From DATATB01 sp036268995 (GTDB lineage Bacteria > Planctomycetota > Planctomycetia > Pirellulales > PNKZ01), in the NCBI GenBank assembly GCA_036268995.1, contig DATATB010000115.1:1-48899 (forward strand): a DNA stretch of 48,899 nucleotides, in the 5' to 3' direction. Below are positions 26,127 through 34,272 of the stretch, in pieces (position 1 is the first letter of the stretch; each line of letters opens with the position of its first letter). The notes beneath the pieces were generated by a model. That model was not told where the DNA came from. It was given only the letters and a program-made list of their open reading frames with translations, and searched no databases. Made by a program: the position numbers and the translations under genes.

Positions 26127-26163
26127 GGAACGTAGGTCACGCACCCGTGCGCGCATGACCTAC
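26127..26163 (+). repeat. 18-bp direct repeat, copy 2, with hairpin
   Basis: GGAACGTAGGTCACGCAC at 26127-26144 repeats copy 1 exactly. Here the GTAGGTCACGC half (26132-26142) faces GCATGACCTAC (26153-26163) to give an 11-bp stem with one mismatch and a 10-nt loop. It lies between two genes that both read leftwards. Confidence 0.8.
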
Positions 26164-26178
26164 CGGGATATTGGGTCG

Positions 26179-26565
26179 TCAGCGCGTCTCGTAGTAGCGC
26201 AGGCATCCGCCGTTTATCTCATCGACTACCACTGCAAAGTCTCGACCAGGGGTTATTAGAATCGCCGTAAGCTCATTTCCAACGTAATAAAAGTCACAAA
26301 AGCCTTGTACTTGGTTCTCAGGAATTGGTGAAAAAACACGAAATCTCTCTGTCCCGTCGCCGTTCAGGACGACTGCATTTCGCAGTGCGCTCTCATCGAT
26401 TGATTCCGCGACAGCCACCCCCTGCCCGCCGCGGAGCACGTTAGCACTCAAAATTGGAAATTGAAAAGACCTTGCGACCGCTACCGACCGGTACGCCCAC
26501 GACAGCGACAGACGGTCGGACGATATCTTAAAGCCGGTAATCGTGAGCGAAGTCAGGTCGTTCAT
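26179..26565 (-). CDS. Unassigned protein, 128 aa
   Basis: I recognise no family. The ATG at 26565 (MNDLTSLTITGFKI) is preferred; the frame extends 30 codons further, but that part looks noncoding. The sequence alternates short hydrophobic strands (SWAYRSVAVARSFQFPIL, ELTAILITPGRDFAVVVDE) and reads as an all-beta domain. No signal peptide. It lies in the accessory patch with the same orientation as its neighbours, but gaps of 69-125 bp and the intervening repeat argue against a tight operon. Confidence 0.55.
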   Translation of the reverse strand: MNDLTSLTITGFKISSDRLSLSWAYRSVAVARSFQFPILSANVLRGGQGVAVAESIDESALRNAVVLNGDGTERFRVFSPIPENQVQGFCDFYYVGNELTAILITPGRDFAVVVDEINGGCLRYYETR

Positions 26566-26690
26566 TTGAGGCGCCGGACATGAAAAAGCAAGGCGCGTCG
26601 TTAAGCATACGGCGTCACGCTCCGTTGCCGCGAGCGTGTTGCGAATCGGACGCATGCACGTGCGTAACGCGCCCCGCGGTTGAATGCCGG

Positions 26691-27227
26691 CTAGGAACTG
26701 ACGACATCGTAGTCCTGCGTTTTCTGGTTGAATTTCAAGTGGGCTTTTGCTGGGTAATCTTTGCCGACTTCCTCCAGCAACTCAATCAGCCGCGTTACAT
26801 CAAGGCTGAACAGGCACTTATTCCTGAAACGGTCGGAACAAAACCAGATCGCTTCCAGCCGGTCGCGCTCGGTTACCACCGGCATGAAAACGTAACTGTG
26901 CACGATCTGGTGACAGACAAAAACCAGGTCCTTCGAGACCGTGGAAGGAGACCCGAAGTCGTATAGTTCGTCCACTCGATGCCAATTCCTCAGCGTGACC
27001 GCCCTGCCAATCGCCGGGTAGCATACGAGCGCAATCGGTTGTGTCATTGTGGCAGTCGATAGCGTTTGAGCCTCACTCAGCTTCCGAATCGAGTAAAAGC
27101 CGAGCATGACGAGTTGCTCGAGCCGCGCAAGCGAAGGCTCGCCCCACGAGCGCTTGCGGTCCCACTTGCGCATGGTAGCGGCCGTCTTCAGCAAATCTCT
27201 TTTCCAGAACGACGAGTCGTAGATCAC
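26691..27227 (-). CDS. Unassigned protein, 178 aa
   Basis: It starts at GTG (27227), giving the N-terminus MIYDSSFWKRDLL; an AAGGT motif about 11 nt upstream is a plausible ribosome binding site. The beginning is helical and basic, followed by a mixed segment with several aromatic residues (VFVCHQIVHSYVFMPVV) and a C-terminal strand-helix part ending KTQDYDVVSS. I have seen similar N-termini among unnamed bacterial proteins but know no function. No membrane segment or signal peptide. Codon use is more balanced than in the housekeeping genes nearby, supporting an accessory origin. Confidence 0.65.
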   Translation of the reverse strand: MIYDSSFWKRDLLKTAATMRKWDRKRSWGEPSLARLEQLVMLGFYSIRKLSEAQTLSTATMTQPIALVCYPAIGRAVTLRNWHRVDELYDFGSPSTVSKDLVFVCHQIVHSYVFMPVVTERDRLEAIWFCSDRFRNKCLFSLDVTRLIELLEEVGKDYPAKAHLKFNQKTQDYDVVSS

Positions 27228-27321
27228 GGCGGAGTTACCTTACTTGGCGTTTTCGGAAACTCAATTGAGACATATTACATTTCAGCGGCATAATCCAAAA
27301 CCGCCCCCGCCAAATGCGCCA

Positions 27322-27340
27322 TGCCCACGCGGCGTGGGCA
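27322..27340. other. GC-rich hairpin downstream of hemA
   Basis: TGCCCACGC at 27322-27330 pairs with GCGTGGGCA at 27332-27340. It lies 34 bp beyond the hemA stop, but no T-run follows on the minus strand, so a standard intrinsic terminator is not supported. A dispersed short palindrome is equally likely. Confidence 0.4.
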
Positions 27341-27373
27341 CGGCACCCGACCGAACTCCGGCGCCTCCGTCGC

Positions 27374-28648
27374 TCAATCCTTCAAATTAAACAGCCGCTT
27401 AAACGCTTCGAGCAGCCCGTGGGGGACGCCTTGCTTGGCTTCGTCGCGCAGGGATTCCAGCGGCGGATGGAGGAGCTTGTTGATGAGGCGCTCGAAGGAT
27501 TGGGTGATTTCAGAGCGCGCGCGGTCGGGCAGGTCGGGGAGTTTGTTGAAGAGTCGGCGCAGCTCGTCGTTCTTGTGCTGCTGCCAGTCTTGTTTCACGC
27601 GCTGAATGATCGGCGCGGTGGCCCAGTGATTCAGGTCGGCCATGAAGCGGGCCGTTTCCTGCTCGACGATGGCTTTGGCCTTGGGCCATTGCCGGGCTCG
27701 CTCCTGGCGGTTGCGCTCGCAGGCCTCGTGCAGATCGTCCAACGAATACAGATACACGTTGAGCGCGTCGCCAATCGCCGGCTCAAAATCGCGGGGCACA
27801 GCCAGGTCGAGGATGAACAGGTCGCGCTGATAACGCTCTGCCTCGAGCTGCCGATACATTTCTAGCGTCACGATCGGCTGTTCGGCGCCGGTGGTGCTGA
27901 CCACCAGGTCGGCGGCGGCCAGGGCTTCGGCCAGTTGCTCCCAGGCGATCGCGGTCCCCTGCCAGCGCTCGGCCAGCTCGCGGGCTCGGGCGTAGCTGCG
28001 GTTGACGACCGTCACCTGCCGGGCACCCTGGTCTTGCAGGTAGCGCAGGGTCTCTTCGGCCATTTCGCCGGCGCCGATGATCAGGATTTGTTTGTCGTCG
28101 AAGCGCTCGAAAATCCTTTTGGCAAAATCGGCCACCGCCACGCTGGGAATGCTGACCCGTTTTTCGTTGATCGACGTTTCGTTGCTCACCCGCTTGGCCA
28201 CGCGGAGCGCGGCCTGGAAAATCTGGTTGGTCAGCGGGCCGGTGCTGCGGCGATCGTAGGCCAGCTCGTAGGCCTGCTTGACCTGGGCCAGAATCTGCGG
28301 CTCGCCGACCACCATGCTGTCCAGGCTGGCCGCCACGGTGAACAGGTGCCGCACGGCGTCTTCGCCCGTGTGCTCGAACAGGTCATCAAAGATGTCGTAG
28401 ACGTTGAGGCCGTGAAAATCGGCCAGGAACTCGGCCACCTGCTGATGCGTGGGCGCGACGTCGTCCTGCTCGGCGGCCGTGTAGACTTCGATCCGATTGC
28501 AGGTCGACAGCAGCACCGCCTCGGAACGTGGAAAGCGGTCGCGCCAGGTTTCCAGGGCCTCGCGCACCTGGGCAGGACTGAACGCCAGACGGCCGCGGAC
28601 CTCGGTCGACGAGTTATGGTGGCTGCAGCCGACCATTTGCACCTTCAT
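27374..28648 (-). CDS. hemA: Glutamyl-tRNA reductase
   Basis: A 424-residue enzyme that reduces glutamyl-tRNA(Glu) to glutamate-1-semialdehyde, the first committed step of C5 tetrapyrrole synthesis. The ATG at 28648 gives MKVQMVGCSHHNSS, the usual N-terminus; the longer open frame upstream only shadows the hemX gene. The catalytic cysteine is C50 in LLSTCNRIEVY. GEPQILAQVKQAY (residues 115-127) is the conserved substrate-site block, and the NADPH Rossmann motif is IIGAGEMAEET (190-200). The C-terminal dimerisation helix ends at the stop. The start overlaps the hemX stop by 4 bp (ATGA), so translation is probably coupled. Confidence 0.96.
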   Translation of the reverse strand: MKVQMVGCSHHNSSTEVRGRLAFSPAQVREALETWRDRFPRSEAVLLSTCNRIEVYTAAEQDDVAPTHQQVAEFLADFHGLNVYDIFDDLFEHTGEDAVRHLFTVAASLDSMVVGEPQILAQVKQAYELAYDRRSTGPLTNQIFQAALRVAKRVSNETSINEKRVSIPSVAVADFAKRIFERFDDKQILIIGAGEMAEETLRYLQDQGARQVTVVNRSYARARELAERWQGTAIAWEQLAEALAAADLVVSTTGAEQPIVTLEMYRQLEAERYQRDLFILDLAVPRDFEPAIGDALNVYLYSLDDLHEACERNRQERARQWPKAKAIVEQETARFMADLNHWATAPIIQRVKQDWQQHKNDELRRLFNKLPDLPDRARSEITQSFERLINKLLHPPLESLRDEAKQGVPHGLLEAFKRLFNLKD

Positions 28649-29523
28649 GGCCGGCCTCCGCTCGGTGCGAGGCTGCGGGCGCCGCCGTGCTCGCTCGGCA
28701 GACCGTGCTGGCTGGGCAAAAATATCCAAATGCCAACCGAGAGCACCAGAAACAGGAAGCTGGCCACGGTGAGGTACGCGACCTTGCGCCCCTGCCGGGC
28801 GGGCCGATAGAACAGAATGAAGCCAGCGGCGACGACGGTCCAGGTGAGCAGCAGGCCGGAGCTCCAGATGATCGGATCGTTCCAGGGAAGTTCGGCCACG
28901 TGCAGCCGATCGTGAACCAGGTTGAGCACGATGCCCGACACGAAGCCGATGGCCAGCGCCACGACCGACACGGTGATCGCCCGGCCGTTGGTGCGTTCGA
29001 GCCATTCCAGGCTGGGCAGCCGCAGGCCTCGCCACGGCGGCAGCTTGTGCTTCAAGCGGTAGGCCTGCACCAGGGCCATCACGCCGCCGATGAAGCCGAC
29101 GGCCACAGCCACGGTGCCCAGCAGCAGAAACAGCCCGTGGATCGTGCCCCACACCTGGGCCGCTTCGGTGCGCGGAAACGGAGTGGGATCCGAAAACCAG
29201 CGGGCCACGCCGATCAGCACGAGCACCAGCGGCAGAATGAACAGGCCAAAAGCCGTGTGCGGATGGTAGATCGTGAGATAAAGATACGTGCCCGCCAGGC
29301 ACCAGGCGGCGATCAGGTACCAGTCAAACGCGCTCGACAGCGGCGCCCCGGTCACGGTGCTGGCCCGATAGGCCAGAAACAGTGTCTGCGCGATGAGCCC
29401 GGCTCCGGCAAAGCCGAGCATCAAGGCCCCGCGCACGCCGCTGCGGAAAAACAGCCGCGACAGCTCCAACAGCCAGGCCACCAGGTAGCTGGCCGCAAAA
29501 CACGTGATGCTGATGCCGGCCAT
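28645..29523 (-). CDS. HemX/CcsA-type integral membrane protein (cytochrome c assembly family)
   Basis: A 292-residue protein with about eight membrane segments. The ATG at 29523 begins a clean hydrophobic N-terminus (MAGISITCFAASYLVAWLL). The family hallmark is the WGTIHGLFLLLG segment (W125, H129), related to the tryptophan-rich heme-handling region of CcsA. Genes of this type directly before hemA are usually called hemX and may regulate HemA level or move heme; ccsA proper works with Ccs1 in cytochrome c maturation, which is not seen here. The overlap with hemA favours the HemX reading. Confidence 0.88.
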   Translation of the reverse strand: MAGISITCFAASYLVAWLLELSRLFFRSGVRGALMLGFAGAGLIAQTLFLAYRASTVTGAPLSSAFDWYLIAAWCLAGTYLYLTIYHPHTAFGLFILPLVLVLIGVARWFSDPTPFPRTEAAQVWGTIHGLFLLLGTVAVAVGFIGGVMALVQAYRLKHKLPPWRGLRLPSLEWLERTNGRAITVSVVALAIGFVSGIVLNLVHDRLHVAELPWNDPIIWSSGLLLTWTVVAAGFILFYRPARQGRKVAYLTVASFLFLVLSVGIWIFLPSQHGLPSEHGGARSLAPSGGRP

Positions 29524-29769
29524 GCCAGGTGAAAGGACGCTGAAAAGAGTGGGCGGACGGATCAAGATTGGGATTGGCTGGTGCGGCGGCGAAATGACCG
29601 GCCGCCGACCAATCACAGTGAGCGGTGGAGATCTGATTGTAAACCAAGCTCCGCCCGCCGCCGAGTGGCTTGCGGGTCGGCCCGCGAGCATTACGCTTCC
29701 AGGATCGATTTGCTAGGATCGGCGGAAGCACCCGATTCTCGCTACAACTGTTAGGACCCGACTCGACCG

Positions 29770-30312
29770 ATGACCGACGTTTGGCTGCGAAACAACGCCC
29801 GCGTGTTTACGTTGGCCATGATTCTGCCATCCCTGGTGGGGCTCGTGGGGCTGATACTCGCCAGCGGCGGCTGGGGGCCGTCGGCCGGCTGGTGGATCGC
29901 CGGCGGGGTGATTGTCGGCCTGGCTGTCGTTTGTCTGGCGGCGCTGATGTGGCAAGCCGGCCGCCCGCGGCTGGCTTGCAGGGACGGCCACCTGCTCGTC
30001 TATCTGCGCTGGTCGGGACCTGTGCGGGTGCCGCTGGAAGTGGTCGAGGGCTTTTTATTGGGGCAGGGGCCCAGCCGGCTGGCCACCAAAAACCGCCGCG
30101 AGCTGGAAACCACGACCGTGGTCATCCGGCTGGCCGAGCGTGCCGAACAGTGGGCCCGCGTCGACGTCGATCCGCTGTTGGGCAATTGGTGCGGCCACTA
30201 CGTCACGATCCGCGGCACATTTTGCGAGCCGATCAACGTCGAGCTCGTGAATCGGCTCAACGCCCGGCTGCACGAAGCCACACACGCCAACCGCGGACAG
30301 GCCGTGTCATGA
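29770..30312 (+). CDS. Unassigned membrane protein, 180 aa
   Basis: Two predicted membrane segments near the N-terminus (about residues 15-33 and 40-62), then a soluble domain of about 115 residues with strands such as LVYLRWSGPVRVPLEVVEGF, somewhat like a bacterial PH-type domain. I recognise no named family. Its stop overlaps the start of the mfnB-like gene (ATGA), so the two are probably co-translated, but a functional tie to C1 metabolism is only inferred from position. Confidence 0.78.
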   Translation: MTDVWLRNNARVFTLAMILPSLVGLVGLILASGGWGPSAGWWIAGGVIVGLAVVCLAALMWQAGRPRLACRDGHLLVYLRWSGPVRVPLEVVEGFLLGQGPSRLATKNRRELETTTVVIRLAERAEQWARVDVDPLLGNWCGHYVTIRGTFCEPINVELVNRLNARLHEATHANRGQAVS

Positions 30313-31025
30313 CCGGGCTGCTGGTTAGCGTCCGCGATCGCTTGGAAGCTGAACTCGCGCTGGCTGCCGGCGCCGATCTGATCGATCTTAAAGAGCCGGC
30401 TACCGGTTCGCTGGGAGCGGTCAGCCTGGCGACGATGCACGACGTCGCCGACTGGCTGACCGGACGCAGGCCACTGAGCGTCGCCTTGGGCGAGTTGGCC
30501 ACACTCGATCCGCACTTGCCGGGCGCGGTGCCGGCTCAAGCTCGTTATGCTAAACTCGGGCTGGCCGATTGTGCGCACCTTCCGGATTGGGAAGACCGCT
30601 GGCGTCGAGCGTGCGACCGGCTGCCTGCCGGCGTGGCACCAGTGGCCGTGGTCTATGCCGATTGGGCTGGCGCCGCAACTCCGGCACCGGAGCAGTTGTT
30701 GGCCGCCGCGGTGCGGGCAAACCTGCGCGTGCTGCTCGTGGATACGTATCACAAACAGTCGGGCAGCCTGCTGGATCTGTGGCCAATTGAAGAACTACAC
30801 CAGTTCGCGGCGGCCGTGCGACGTCAGCGGCTCAAGCTCGTGTTGGGCGGTTCGCTCAATCTGGCGAACATTCCTGCCGCACTGGAGTTCGAGCCGGATT
30901 ACATCGCCGTGCGCGGCGCCGTCTGCCGCCCGAATCGCACCGGCCGGGTCGATCGTGAACTGCTGACGCAAGTGCGTGCGATCGTGTGCGGCAATCCGCT
31001 GAACGAGCTCTCGCGCTGGCGGTAA
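30309..31025 (+). CDS. mfnB: MfnB-like (5-formylfuran-3-yl)methyl phosphate synthase
   Basis: A 238-residue TIM-barrel protein of the former DUF556 family. The N-terminal signature MTGLLVSVRDRLEAELALAA is followed by DLIDLKEPATGSLGAV, with K28 matching the Schiff-base lysine of archaeal MfnB. Later LVLGGSLNL and YIAVRGAVC fit the phosphate-binding end of the barrel. MfnB condenses two glyceraldehyde-3-phosphate molecules to the furan precursor of methanofuran. In planctomycetes and methylotrophs, H4MPT/methanofuran-type carriers oxidise formaldehyde. The start was chosen by its 4-bp overlap with the preceding membrane protein. No other C1 gene is present in this window. Confidence 0.9.
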   Translation: MTGLLVSVRDRLEAELALAAGADLIDLKEPATGSLGAVSLATMHDVADWLTGRRPLSVALGELATLDPHLPGAVPAQARYAKLGLADCAHLPDWEDRWRRACDRLPAGVAPVAVVYADWAGAATPAPEQLLAAAVRANLRVLLVDTYHKQSGSLLDLWPIEELHQFAAAVRRQRLKLVLGGSLNLANIPAALEFEPDYIAVRGAVCRPNRTGRVDRELLTQVRAIVCGNPLNELSRWR

Positions 31026-31125
31026 CGCGTAGACCTCCGGTCGCTAACGCTCCCGGCTCGCCAAGCGCAAGCGCGCGGCTCGGAACGACTTATCCTTCAT
31101 TCATCATTCCGACTTCATCATTTCC

Positions 31126-31818
31126 TCAACCCCCTCCCGGCATCCAGCGCATCCAGCCGCGGGCCAGCACGTGGCCGCGGGCAGCGTCGAGGAGCTGAAA
31201 GGCCCTTTCGCGCTGCTCGGCCGGTTCGTCCGCCAGGCAGACGGCGGCGTCGGCCCGCAAGCGATCGAGCCGGGCTGCATCCGTATCGGCCGGTGCAGCC
31301 GAATCGCCGACCGCGGGCGGCAGCTTCCAATCGAGCAGGGCCCGCACCTCGCGGTCCAAGGTTTGACCGCGGCGATTGCGCGGCCGGCGCAGCCAGTCGT
31401 CGGCCCGATCGAGCAGCCAGACGCGCGTCAACTCGTTAAAGTTGCGCATCAAAAGCTCGCGCTGGGGGGGGCTGAGTTCGGGCAGCACCTGCGACCAATC
31501 AAAATCCGTGCGAAACGCGGCTGCCGCCTTGCGCGCGATCTGTCGCTTTTCGGCCAGCCCATCCTCGGCGGACCGTGGCGACAGCAGCCAGTTTTGCAGT
31601 TGCTCGCGTTCCCAGGCGACCCGCGTACCAGGCCGATGAAGGATGGCCTCCATCGCGGACAGTCCCGATACTAGCAGCAGCGCCGCCAGGACAATTACCG
31701 AAATGACTGGTTTGATCGTCCGTGGCACTTGGAAAACCCCGGCTGGAATCCGAACGGCCCGCCCTGTCCAGGATTGTAGAAGTCGATCCGCGGTCGGGCG
31801 AGGGCGGGCGGATGTCAT
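31126..31818 (-). CDS. Unassigned membrane-anchored protein
   Basis: I recognise no family. One N-terminal membrane segment (VISVIVLAALLLVSGLSAM) is followed by about 160 residues that look helical and charged (RQIARKAAAAFRTDFDWSQVLPEL, RELLMRNFNELTRVWLLDRADDWL). That suggests a protein tethered to the inner membrane with its bulk in the periplasm. The start is uncertain: ATGs at 31818 and 31914 and a GTG at 31728, directly before the membrane segment, are all open; 31818 is a compromise. It diverges from the TolC-like gene. Confidence 0.65.
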   Translation of the reverse strand: MTSARPRPTADRLLQSWTGRAVRIPAGVFQVPRTIKPVISVIVLAALLLVSGLSAMEAILHRPGTRVAWEREQLQNWLLSPRSAEDGLAEKRQIARKAAAAFRTDFDWSQVLPELSPPQRELLMRNFNELTRVWLLDRADDWLRRPRNRRGQTLDREVRALLDWKLPPAVGDSAAPADTDAARLDRLRADAAVCLADEPAEQRERAFQLLDAARGHVLARGWMRWMPGGG

Positions 31819-31964
31819 CTGGGTAGGGGCAACCGGCCGGGTAAGCCAGGCGCAATTGAGCTTTTTGGCAAAATGCGCCACAATTCCGATCGTCATGACC
31901 CGACCGGCCTGCACTGGCCGGCGTGGCTGCCCATTGCCCGACCCTCATTCACGAGCACTGACGC

Positions 31965-34256
31965 ATGGAATGCACAACGCTCTGGCTGTGCTGTTTGCTA
32001 GCAGCACAAACGGGCCAGCCGGCCGCCCCGCCGCTGCAATCGGTTCAGCAAACGCCGACGCTGGCGGCCCCGCGCTATGGCGTCGAAGTGCCGCCGCCTG
32101 CGGATTCGCGGCCCGTGCCGACGCCCGATAACCACGCGTCCGGCCCGCCGACAACGGTAGCGCCGCCTCCGCCGAGAAATGCGGCGCCATCTCCGCCGGC
32201 TGCCGCGCCGGCCGTCACTCCGTCCGCTCCGCCGGCCGCTGTGCCGCCTGCGGCATTCCACTCGCCTGGTGCGGTGACTCATGCGCCCGCGATGCCGGCA
32301 ACGCCTCCGCCGGCTGCCGCTGCTGGGCAAGCGGCCGCGACCGTGGTGCCGGTCGAAGCTCGGACGGGCCGGTCACATGCTCCGACGGTTTTGGCCGCGA
32401 TGTTGACGCTGACCGACCCGCAAAAGCCGGCCGGCCGCTGGACTTCGCTCACCGAAGCGATGGCCGGCACGACCGATCCCGGACAGCAGCTCGAGATGAC
32501 GCGCGCGTATTGGAAGCTCGCGGCAGCCGTAGCGCTGTATCGCATGGCCTGCGACGAAAATGACCTGCTAGGCACGATTCGCGATTCCAGCGGCACGCGA
32601 CGCCAGACGTCCGAAGATCTCGTCAATGTGCAAATTCGGCGAGCTCAGGCGGCGGCCCAGTTGGAGGAGGCGGCCGGCAAGCTTTTGGCCGCGCAGTACG
32701 AATTGGCCCAGCGCATGCGATTGCCCGAAGGCGCTCCGCTGCCGCTGCCGGCCGACAAGCCGCACGTCGGCACGTACAACACGCGTTTCGATCAGATCTA
32801 TGCCGCGGCCGCGGCACCCCCGGCCGCGCGCTTCGCCCATCGCACGCTCGAGTTGCGGCACTCGCAAATCGATCAGCGCGCGGCGGTGGTGCGAGCGGCC
32901 CACGACGTGCTGGAGGTCGAGCATGAATTTTACACGCAGGGCGCCAGCGACCTGGCGACGCTCTGGTCGGCCGTGGACAACTGGGCCCAACAACGGCGGG
33001 CGTTTTTAGCGGCCGTGATGCAGTACAACGCCCAGATTGCCGACTACGCGCTCAACGTGCCGCGCGGCAGCCTCGCGGCCGACAGCCTGGCGGGCCTGCT
33101 GATCAAATCGCCCGTCAAATGGTCGGGGCCGCCGGCGCAGCCGTCGTATGTGACTCCGGCCACGTACGATCAGGCCCTGGCCGGGTCCGACATCATTGCG
33201 CTGCCACCCCCGCCGACCGATCTCTCGCCCGCCGAGCGCGAGCCGACACTGGCCCCGCCCCGCACGGCCAGGCAGGCTCCCGTCGCGGCCAGCAGCGAAC
33301 CGGCCTTGCTGCCCAAGGATCTTTCGCCCGGCGTCGAACCGGGTGCCGGAGTGTCTGTGAGTCCGCTGGTCGGTGGCTTGCCGTTCGGGCCGCACGAAGT
33401 GAATCGGCAGCCTTTGCCGCACGCCGCCGCGGCCGCGCCGCCGGCAGACCCCGGACTGTACTCGGCGCTGGCCGGTGCCGAGCCCGCCAAACGTGCGCAG
33501 GAATTGGCTAACCTGTTGAACTGGAACCGGCAATTGTCGACCGACGCGGCCGTGCCGCTGTCGCTGGAAGAATGCCTGGCGGCGGCGCCGGCCAGTGCTC
33601 GCCAGATGGCGATCGCGACCTACTGGCGGGCCCGCCGGGCAATGGCCGATTTCCAGGCCGTGGTCCAGGAGATCGACCAGCTCGATGGGGCCGCGGCCGC
33701 GGTGCTCAAATTCCGCGACCGTCCGCGAAGTGCCGAATCGATGCTATATGTGCGCTATGCCCGGCTCGATCTCGAAGCGGCTAAGACGGAAGCCCAGCTC
33801 AGCTTGCTGGCCGAGCAATTCACGCTCACGCAGTTGGTGCATCGCCCGCTGGAGCAGCCTTGGGTGCTGCCCAGCACCGCGCCGCATGGTGGCGGCTACC
33901 GGCTGAAGGCCGACGCGCAGCCGCATGCCGTGGCCGACTCGTTTGCTTTCAAACGCTCGACAGTCGTTGTGCCGGCCCTGCACGCGACGCTCCAGGAGCA
34001 GGCCGAAACCGTCGTGCTGGCCGATGCCGATCGCGTGCTGGTAACCAGCGCCGTGCAGGCGGGCACCACCGACGTCCAGCAACTGCTGGCGGCCATCGAC
34101 CGTCAGGCCGACCAGACGCGCGCCTTCCTCGCCACGCTCACGCGTTATAATACCGAAATCGGCGACTACGCACTCGTGGTGCTGCCGCCACAATCGCCAC
34201 CTGGCACGCTCGTCCGAGCACTGGTCACGCAAACGGCATTGAACGAGAAGTTGTAA
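31965..34256 (+). CDS. TolC-like secreted protein with internal duplication, 763 aa
   Basis: A short signal-like N-terminus (TTLWLCCLLAA) leads into a Pro/Ala-rich, probably disordered region to about residue 130. Two related helical halves follow. The first (about 135-385) ends with QRRAFLAAVMQYNAQIADYAL, and the second (about 525-755) ends with DQTRAFLATLTRYNTEIGDYAL. Between them is a second Pro-rich linker (about 400-490). The two-fold helical repeat with a closing x-YN-x-x-I-x-DYAL motif is what outer-membrane efflux (TolC) proteins show, although the membrane beta strands are not obvious and the Pro-rich parts are unusual. Function as an export channel is therefore tentative. Confidence 0.75.
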   Translation: MECTTLWLCCLLAAQTGQPAAPPLQSVQQTPTLAAPRYGVEVPPPADSRPVPTPDNHASGPPTTVAPPPPRNAAPSPPAAAPAVTPSAPPAAVPPAAFHSPGAVTHAPAMPATPPPAAAAGQAAATVVPVEARTGRSHAPTVLAAMLTLTDPQKPAGRWTSLTEAMAGTTDPGQQLEMTRAYWKLAAAVALYRMACDENDLLGTIRDSSGTRRQTSEDLVNVQIRRAQAAAQLEEAAGKLLAAQYELAQRMRLPEGAPLPLPADKPHVGTYNTRFDQIYAAAAAPPAARFAHRTLELRHSQIDQRAAVVRAAHDVLEVEHEFYTQGASDLATLWSAVDNWAQQRRAFLAAVMQYNAQIADYALNVPRGSLAADSLAGLLIKSPVKWSGPPAQPSYVTPATYDQALAGSDIIALPPPPTDLSPAEREPTLAPPRTARQAPVAASSEPALLPKDLSPGVEPGAGVSVSPLVGGLPFGPHEVNRQPLPHAAAAAPPADPGLYSALAGAEPAKRAQELANLLNWNRQLSTDAAVPLSLEECLAAAPASARQMAIATYWRARRAMADFQAVVQEIDQLDGAAAAVLKFRDRPRSAESMLYVRYARLDLEAAKTEAQLSLLAEQFTLTQLVHRPLEQPWVLPSTAPHGGGYRLKADAQPHAVADSFAFKRSTVVVPALHATLQEQAETVVLADADRVLVTSAVQAGTTDVQQLLAAIDRQADQTRAFLATLTRYNTEIGDYALVVLPPQSPPGTLVRALVTQTALNEKL

Positions 34257-34272
34257 AGCAGACGATTTCACA

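Noticed and set aside
28649..29302. N-terminal extension of hemA by 218 codons
   Set aside because: The extension is hemX read in another frame. HemA begins at MKVQMVGCSH with the ATGA overlap.
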